Shown here: positions 57,101-64,000 of the stretch, piece by piece
How positions within the stretch are numbered: the stretch's first letter is position 1
Layout of the letters: each line of letters opens with the position of its first letter
NCBI GenBank assembly: GCA_037576195.1
Contig: CM075104.1
Location: 3,106,775 to 3,170,774 of the forward strand
Direction of reading: 5' to 3'
DNA: 64,000 bases
Origin: Phytoseiulus persimilis
Lineage: Eukaryota; Arthropoda; Arachnida; Mesostigmata; Phytoseiidae
The notes under the pieces: generated by a model
What the model saw: only the letters and a program-made list of their open reading frames with translations
The model's database searches: none
Told to the model about the DNA's origin: nothing
Position numbers and translations under genes: made by a program

Positions 57101-58073
57101 TTGGAAAGCGCAACCAACTGCGGGGAATAGAAATCCTCAACTCTGTTTGGTCGTCTCCGAAAGGATCGCCTTATGGGTCGCTATACATTCTTCCGAGCTG
57201 GTCGGGAAATGCTTCCTCCGTGCAGCGATCAAACGTTTTCCCTACCCGGAGGAGGAAGGAACTCTTGGAATCGGGCAAAACCCCACGAGGAAAGAGATCT
57301 GAGAAGCAATTGAATGGAAACGAAAACCAGCTCGATGTTCAGGTGAAACGAGGAGACCAATGTGAGTTTTGCGACTGGGAGTCGCTATGTCAGGGACGCT
57401 TGTGAAGAGCCGAGGATTCCTGAAGTCCCCTATATGCCGACTGAATGTTATTTTACCCTTCTGCGGGAGCAAAAGGCTGCTCCTAATCGGCTTAATCCAA
57501 TTACGGACAGAACTGCTCAATGCATACGACCAGGTACAGCACTCGAGCTACACTAGACGCTTTCGGCTAATTTTATTCCGGATTGACCAGGACAGGCTAC
57601 CTTCGCCGACTTTTGCGTCGCAGAACAGGCGCTCGGGTCCCTGGAAATCACGGGTTCGGCTTGAAGCAGAATCAGATGCTATGCGGTCGGCGTTTTCCAG
57701 GACCGAACCTGGAGTTCCGAGGGGGGCAAATACAATGAATCCCATCCAGTGGAGCTGGCCAAACTTGCTGAGCCCGTTCCTTGCGACAAGTTTTTCTTTG
57801 TATGGTGGACCTCCTCATAACGGTGTTCAGCGGGATCCTTCGTAATTAATTCATCGCTGGAACAAGCGAGCGAATTTGTCCACTGGTCCGCGAGAATGAA
57901 TCATTCGTCTGTGAGAATCTCCCTGAACGATTGTGTTCGCGAGACTGAAACTACAGCTAGCACGTGGAAACGTCCGGAGTTATCGAACCGGGCTGGAAGC
58001 TGCGTTGTTGTTATGGACTCCGGGCTTCATTTTTCTCCGAATGAGTGCTTCCGGGAGCCGGATGAATTTCCAG
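54126..58073. other. No confident gene; weak ORFs
   Basis: Candidate frames include 54303-54524 plus, 55041-55595 minus (184 codons, Ser/Arg-rich), and overlapping frames at 57073-57405 plus, one of which reads LCLVVSERIALWVAIHSSEL and another starts at an ATG. None could be joined to partner exons or matched to a family. A short sequence shared with 49.5 kb lies at 57473-57534. Confidence 0.35.
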
Positions 58074-58209
58074 AGAACGCTTCCGAGCGTTCCGGATGAA
58101 AGCTGTCCATTTGTTCCAACGGGAGGATACTCCATCCTCACTTCTGCGCTCGAGTTGAAAATCTCACTTCTTCAGAACGATGCGGCACAATCGATGCGAC
58201 AATTCGACA
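58074..58209 (+). CDS. Candidate internal exon, unrecognised
   Basis: A TTTCCAG acceptor ends at 58073 and a GTAAGT donor starts at 58210. The frame between reads TLPSVPDESCPFVPTGGYSI, then LTSALELKISLLQNDAAQSM and RQFD. Good splice signals at both ends and a protein-like composition make it more likely than the surrounding frames. A possible next exon follows the CTTTTCAG at 58386 but is short. No family recognised. Confidence 0.35.
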
Positions 58210-58419
58210 GTAAGTCCAAAAACCGGAGTCAAGATTCTACGTTCCGTTGTGAACGAACGAGAATCCGGGGGAACTCATCGAAGCTGGACGTCGAAACTCC
58301 AGCGGATATAGAACGTTCCTGCTATTGGCTCTCAAAAGCCAGTCAACCTGCGCATTACGAGGGTGGTACATTTTCTCTCTTTTCAGTAGGGCGGATGTTT
58401 TGTGTGACTAGGTCACTGT

Positions 58420-58662
58420 CTAGGTAGTTGTCATACGCGCTGTCGCCGATTTTAACATAGTTTTCTCCTTCGGTGTGGGGAACTCGCCGGAAACCAAGTC
58501 CATAGTCAGAGTCTCACGGAGGCGACGCTCGGTGGAGTTTTCCAACTTCGTCAGCTGCGAAACGAGCTCCTCGTGTCGTCCGTCTGCTTGCGCGTGACTC
58601 TTACTCGGCGGCTGGAAATGACTACGACTCGTCGCCAACAAGATTCCCCGGCCCCGAAGCAT
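58420..58662 (-). CDS. Candidate minus-strand coiled-coil exon, unrecognised
   Basis: After a TCATTTCCAG acceptor near 58609 the minus frame reads HEELVSQLTKLENSTERRLR, an amphipathic helix, and continues to a TAG at 58420-58422. A GTGAGA donor inside it (near 58525) would open another frame (GENYVKIGDSAYDNYLDSD). I could not tell which is used; it may also be noise opposite the plus-strand exon nearby. Confidence 0.25.
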   Translation of the reverse strand: MLRGRGILLATSRSHFQPPSKSHAQADGRHEELVSQLTKLENSTERRLRETLTMDLVSGEFPTPKEKTMLKSATARMTTT

Positions 58663-59162
58663 TCTAACCGGAAATCAATTTCGCGATCGTTCAGTCGGGA
58701 GCGATGGACCCCCCTCAGCGGGGGTGTGTACGGGACTTTCTGCTCTGTGGCAATTCCCTTGACTGAAACTTCCAGTGTCCCGAGTCCTTCATGGCCACTT
58801 TGATCTGACTGCTCATTCACTTCTGTGCCGTTCTCGGAATCGCCCCTCTTTCCATATTTGTTTGCTCAGTAAGCGAGAGGGAGAGAGATCGAGATCCACA
58901 TGCTGAGTTGATTCGAGAAAAGAAATATATCACTTCCAAGTGTTATGCACAATAACGAAAACCATTAAAAAAACACCCATGCACACATGAGCACCATGCA
59001 CTGAAGCATGTCTGAATGAGCGCCGCCATTCATGGCCGAGATGTCCGCGTGGGGAAGTCATGTACCGGGAAATAATAGTCGGTTCTGAAGCCGCTGATTG
59101 CGAGTCCATGCATCATATAATCCATGGCAGGGCTACAGCCCCCATCGACGAAACTACTGAAT

Positions 59163-59361
59163 GCTCTCCAGGCCGCTACGAGAGAACACAGAGACCGCGA
59201 ATATAATCGGCGTGACAACGTTACCGACGCCATATCTTCCGATGGCCCAATCCTCTTCAATTTAACGGTCCTTTACTCCCCTTCAGATGTTCGGTTGAGC
59301 TCCTGAATGTTGCGACCGCGAGGAAAGCCATCGTATGTGATGGCAGCCCTGGAGCCAGACG
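59163..59361 (+). repeat. Dispersed repeat, copy 2
   Basis: Same-orientation relative of 51342-51521. The best block, ATATAATCGGCGT through ACGGTC, is roughly four-fifths identical by eye, and similarity continues to the AGCC-GACGA end. Flanks differ. Confidence 0.75.
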
Positions 59362-60145
59362 AAATACACGGATACTCAGAAACTCCTTCATGACGTGGCC
59401 CGGATCTCGATCTGGCTTTGGGCTCTTCCCGGACTTGGACCCTCCTGGGTGTGTCTATCTCTATGCGAGTCCGCGGTCGGATTGATCCACTCGGGAGATT
59501 TTGATTATCATTCACTGTCGGGGCCGAATTCCCACCGATCCGAGATCCGAAAATTCACGGAAGACAACCTCCCGAGCGCTCTCCGAGCAGAACATTGATT
59601 CAGCAGGAGTTCCCCTTCGACTTTTTCACTGCTGCTCGGTTATGTTAGTGAATTGAGCATCATAGGTGCAGTATGTGTGCGGTCTCATGCCTCTGAGGCT
59701 CAACCACGTCAAGGGTGAAAGGTTTTGTGGACACGGCATTCGGTCTCCGGCTTGCAAGAACGGCCGCGGACCAATTTACACATTGACCGTTCGCTCGTTG
59801 AATTCGTCTTGCGCTCACACATCGCTCGGCGTGACTCCTTCCTCCCGAGTTTACTTCACGGCAATCCCGATCGGCGAGTCGGAGCCCCTACTCTCCCTGA
59901 GCTTTCCGGGAAGTGTTCCCAGGAGCTGGTCCAGAAGGGCGCATACCCCGAGCATCTTCAAAACTTCCGATCGACTCATGAGTCTCCGTTGAGAACTCGG
60001 AATCCCTCTCAGCAGCCGAGGCTTCTGCGATCAGCACCGCTCATCGAAACTATGAGAGTGCGGACAGCCGAAATCAGAAATTCGTCCCCCTCGCCAAGGA
60101 GACTCCTTCAGTAGAGCCCTGATTAAGGTTTGACGGGAACAGAAC

Positions 60146-60508
60146 CTAGTCTTGGACTTTTTTTTTCCTCGCGGGAGTCTTCGTCGCCTCAGGGCTGCGT
60201 AGAGAAGACGCGACGAGCTGTCTGTTGTTGCGGAGACGCAGACATCGAGTATTTGTGGAAAACCGGCGGCGCTCCCGGCAACGCCCCGAAAATTCGGTTG
60301 ATTTAGAACGGATCTCCGTGGTCGTGAAGCGATCCGTTTTCGGAAAAGATTTGGTGTCGGTAAACAAACCAATTGTCGTTGAGGCTCCCATAGTGAACGT
60401 ATTTGTTTCATTCTCTGTCCCCGCTGCGTAAATGTTGGCCTTTCCTTGGCTTCGCTGTTGCTTATTGGGCACATCTGCGACAGACCAATGAAACGTGCTC
60501 CTGCTCAA
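60146..60508 (-). CDS. Possible small basic protein or terminal exon, unrecognised
   Basis: A 120-codon minus frame: ANIYAAGTENETNTFTMGAS, then TIGLFTDTKSFPKTDRFTTT and a Lys/Arg-rich end (ATKTPARKKKVQD). The basic tail resembles a nuclear localisation signal. A second minus frame (60031-60474) and plus frames overlap it, so confidence is low. No family recognised. Confidence 0.3.
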   Translation of the reverse strand: MSRSTFHWSVADVPNKQQRSQGKANIYAAGTENETNTFTMGASTTIGLFTDTKSFPKTDRFTTTEIRSKSTEFSGRCRERRRFSTNTRCLRLRNNRQLVASSLRSPEATKTPARKKKVQD

Positions 60509-63279
60509 TGGAGACGGCTTATGTTCGACGAGAACCCGGAGCTCTCTGCGTCAAGACATTTCAGCCGTTAGCTTCTAGAAAGGCAGATTCTGCAGCGAGA
60601 AGATGAGTCATCGACGACACTCGCGCGAGAGAAGGGTGCAGAGCATTGCGAAGTGTTCTTCGCAACTCTTCAATTGAAAAGATCATCCTAGCTCGAGCGA
60701 TACACATCCGTTGAAGTCGTTAAGCTGTTAGGAATCAAGGTCGAGTGTCGGAATCATCCGGACGAATCCGATGTTGGAATGGGTGTCTTCGGGAGGCGAT
60801 GGATGAAGGAAACGTTTTGAACTCAGGTATGTAACGAAGATCGAGACGTCGAAGTTTCGGTGCGGAAGGTATTCACTGATAACAGATGCGACGCGAAGAA
60901 CTGCATCGATTTCACTCGGAAACAGCGCGAGTTTCACCGTCAGATTTTTCCAGAAATCCGTGGGAAACTCCACATCCACTCACTCGAAAAGCTTTCCTCC
61001 AATCTGTCATCCTTTTGAGAACAGCTTGACGGAAAAAGAAATGCTCGCAAATACACGGGCTCCGACGAAGCATTGGAGCCAAACTCTCGCGCCGTTCATA
61101 GGTCTGAGCACGCGCGCGGACGCCTGAAATCACCTCTGAGATAATGTAGCAGCTCTTTCGCTCACCAATTTTTTGCAAAGCTGTTTTTGTGCGGTCAACT
61201 CTCCGGCGACGATCACGTCAGATTAGTTTCCCCGTTTTCCTCGCTGGTGTATTCACCCGGGAGTTGAACCTGGTGCCTCTGATGTGGCGGCAAAAATAGC
61301 AATTCAATCAGCGCGTCTTTCAACACCCTCGCAGAATCAAGCTCACGCGCCTCATCCAACCAGCGTCATCGATGTGTTGTGCGGCCAGCCTACGAGCTCT
61401 GCGTCCTCGACAATCTGCTGTTAATTGCTCACACAGCAAATCAATGCCGAATGTTCATCGGAACAGACAGGAAGCTGTAGCTCTTTACAGAGGAAATTGC
61501 TCCCTTTATTGGATGGCGTTGACTCAATCCCGGTATTGTCACCCATGAACCTTGACACTATGTTCCTGAAATGGCCTCGACCTTCGCGTCGGAGAGCATC
61601 GTTTCTCTGACATGGCGACTAGCTTAGTACTTTCCTGGTGCAGCTGCTCTCCCGATGGAAACGCGCGTTTTCGGGCGGACGAGTCGCTTGCTCGGCTGCG
61701 CTCAGACAGGCCTGAATTTCCAGGAGACTGCCGGTGTTTCTGGCTTCTGCAGTTGATGGGATTTTGCGGCTCGGAACACGCTAGACAAGCTAGGCTGAGC
61801 ATGGTAGGCTCGGATGTATATTGCTCTCCGCATCGACTGCGCAGATCCGGACCAGTTGACGTGGCACGCCTTCGGCCCTCCCTGGAAATGCGTCGGCGAA
61901 ACACAGCAACTAATTACGCCCTGCTGGCTCTTAAGAAGTGATTTCCTGAACCTTTCTGTGGTTCGCAATCGAGTGTCTGGCTAGGGATTTCATCCCGTCT
62001 TCGAATGAGCTCCTCGCGTACAGTGAGTTTGAACTCGCTCCGTAACAGATTCTCTCTGCAGAATGACAAGCCGGAAGCGGAGCAAGCGAAGATCAGAACA
62101 CCCGGAGGAACCCGGCGGAGCAGGTCAAGAGAGAATGATTGAAGTTTCCAGCGTTGAAACTTCAATACGTCCGATGGAATCCGGGTCACGTACCGGATTA
62201 GCGCAGATTCCATCATTCGAGAAGTCTTAGAAGGTCGACAACCCGAGGGAGCGGACAAGGGTTCGGCTCTTCCCGAAACCGTGATGTCCCCCTCCTGAGC
62301 ACATGTCAGTTGTCAGGAACGCGCCTCTCAAACATTTCAGGAAGCATTGGGCTCCTCCCGCGGAAAAGAAGCTACACTTCCTCTTTCAGGTTGGTCGAAG
62401 CTTTGAGTAGTGCTGTGGAAGTTCTTCCCAGCCTGCGGCGGAATGTGTTCCCAAAGTGTGACTCAGCCGGGATGGGAGCAGTCCCGCCGCAGTCGCTCAT
62501 CTGCGATTGAGTTTCTCTTTATTCTTCGGTGGAGTGACTCATCAACTGAGAGTCCGCATTCAGAGCGTTTGAGGGCTGACAGAAGGCTTCAGGGACAGCA
62601 TACAGGATCATCCGACTGTTCGGCATCCAGTTCGTTTACGATCTGGCCTTTGCTTCTTATGCGTCTCGCAGATCCTCCAGGGGATCCCCCGTCCTCCCGG
62701 ACGGCCCGAGGTGTTGAATCTAGAGAGGTCCGGGAATCTCGGTTCATAACCTATCACCCAGTCCCGGGGCATCGCTGAGCGCCGTGTTGAGCGGTGCCAT
62801 GATTAGGTACTCGAGAAAGAGTCTTGTCTGTTGTGACAAGTTGGACGACTCCAGTTCCTAGTCCACGATCCCAAATATTTTGTCCCGCCGCTCTGAGTCT
62901 ATTTTTCGTCACGGCTGACATGAGCTTTCCTCTGGACGGGATCAGCAGAAGGCACGACTCTCCTACACATCCCCTCGCACAGATGCTCACTGGCCAAGAG
63001 CTTCTGTCACCGGTCTGTCTTCTCTGCGGCTCGGGGGAGGGGGGGGGGGGGGGGGCTTGCTCTCACACGGGGCACTTGACACAAGGAATACAAGAGCTAT
63101 TTTGAAATACTGCAAGAGCTCTCTGAATCCCACTTCCCCATCGGGAACAGATGTCCGAAGCACTCGTTTGCGTACTGGATTTTGTCGGAATTCAGCTGTG
63201 CTCGGATTCGGAAGTTACTTTTCCCTCCCGTGAAACACTATGACTCCTCTCCTCGTCCGATAAGCTGTGAACCCCAGTC
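60509..63279. other. No recognisable gene
   Basis: Only short overlapping frames on both strands (for example 61539-61904 minus and 61612-61941 plus). A G homopolymer lies at 63039-63055. No transposon protein, tRNA or repeat array recognised. Confidence 0.4.
63039..63055. repeat. Homopolymer (G)17 tract
   Basis: Seventeen consecutive G, preceded by GGGGGA. A second 17-base G/C homopolymer in the window beside the one at 5775-5791. Confidence 0.95.
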
Positions 63280-63516
63280 TTACCGTCGATACCGAGAGCT
63301 AGGATACCAGGATAGGGTGGAACACATCATTTGAAAGGGGTGAAACTTTAGGGAGGACAAGTTCACGAATTCTGAGATCCTTCTCCGCATAGAACGACTC
63401 AGCTCTCCATCGCATATATGACCGCAGGTATCGAACAAATCATCAAGGAGACCATCTCGAACTTCGCTGTAAATGGGCGAGGCAGATCCTCCATCCTCGG
63501 CGCAGACAATCGGCAT
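63280..63516 (-). CDS. Possible first exon or short protein, unrecognised
   Basis: A 78-codon minus frame from ATG 63516 reads MPIVCAEDGGSASPIYSEVR, then LLDDLFDTCGHICDGELS and a basic end. Composition is protein-like, but there is no donor or partner exon that I could fix, and the rest of the gene, if any, is unknown. Confidence 0.25.
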   Translation of the reverse strand: MPIVCAEDGGSASPIYSEVRDGLLDDLFDTCGHICDGELSRSMRRRISEFVNLSSLKFHPFQMMCSTLSWYPSSRYRR

Positions 63517-64000
63517 TTTTTGATCCCGTTAATTCTCGTCATGGAACACCTCAAGATAACGGAACTTGAGCAGTAACAGAATCTGAATCGCGGACGCTCA
63601 GGTTGCGAGAAACTCCGGTTTATTCACAGCGGCTGGTTGAATTTTACAGAGTGAGGAGCGGACACGGCTGCTCTGCGCGAAAAACGAGGCATTCGAATTC
63701 CAGATTTCTCCTGATGAGCCAGATTTTGAGTGAGACATGAACCGTCCTCGCACACGGCGTTAGCGTCCCGATGCTTACGCATACTCCCTCTCGAGATAAT
63801 GGTTGTGAACGCGTGAATCTGATGGTCTTGGAAACAACAGACAAATTCACAGAAAAAAATTAACCAACCTGTGGGATTTCAAAACCGAGAGGCTTTAGCT
63901 TGTAAAGCCTCATGCTGGCTACGCTTCTGTTTAAACCACGTGCTCTAAGCTGCGCGGAGCAAGATTGTGAGAAACTTCGGATAATTCACTCCGAGGGAGA
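63517..64000. other. No recognisable feature at right edge
   Basis: Short frames only; unlike the left edge, no long frame runs off the end of the window. Confidence 0.4.

Noticed and set aside
1-64000. CRISPR arrays, prokaryotic operons, toxin-antitoxin or phage modules
   Set aside because: The window has introns, Kozak starts and poly(A) signals and no regularly spaced repeat array or ribosome binding sites; it is eukaryotic.

Overview
The window is nuclear DNA from an animal. Genes are interrupted by many short GT-AG introns (mostly 60-150 bp), reading frames join in phase across them, start codons sit in animal-type Kozak contexts, poly(A) signals are AATAAA, and remnants of APE-type LINE retrotransposons are scattered through it. 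The gene set (an ionotropic-receptor-like channel, a BTB/C2H2 factor, RAD50, a secreted carboxylesterase, a PM20D2-type peptidase) together with near-50% GC and compact genes suggests an arthropod, and a phytoseiid mite such as Galendromus would fit. That species-level guess is inference only.

Layout. 1-1619 (minus): 5' part of an intronless ionotropic-receptor-like gene running off the left edge. 6.3-9.6 kb: two dead LINE fragments lying tail to tail. 9.7-20.8 kb: mostly non-genic, with two long imperfect inverted repeats, a degenerate minisatellite and a few weak ORFs. 20.8-32.3 kb is the gene-rich core: a BTB zinc-finger gene (minus), RAD50 (plus, 23 exons reconstructed, 1314 codons) and a carboxylesterase (minus, two exons, 633 codons). 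RAD50 and the esterase converge with their poly(A) signals only about 70 bp apart. 32.3-40 kb: no recognisable gene, some repeats. 40.07-44.86 kb: exons of one or more unrecognised plus-strand genes, ending in an acidic, Ser-rich C-terminus. 46.7-50.1 kb: a PM20D2-like M20 peptidase gene (minus, seven exons found, first exon not found). 53-54 kb: a second, heavily eroded copy of the first LINE family. 54-64 kb: weak ORFs and one member of a dispersed repeat pair.

There is no operon logic here. The genes are independent: chemosensing or ligand gating, transcriptional control, DNA double-strand-break repair, ester hydrolysis and dipeptide hydrolysis. I did not find a clearly new multi-gene system. 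The points most worth checking are a His in place of the near-invariant Q-loop Gln of RAD50, a diverged dimerisation-domain motif in the M20 peptidase, two long inverted repeats, and an unrecognised multi-exon gene with tiny exons. Exon boundaries were placed by hand from splice motifs and phase, so each needs transcript confirmation.
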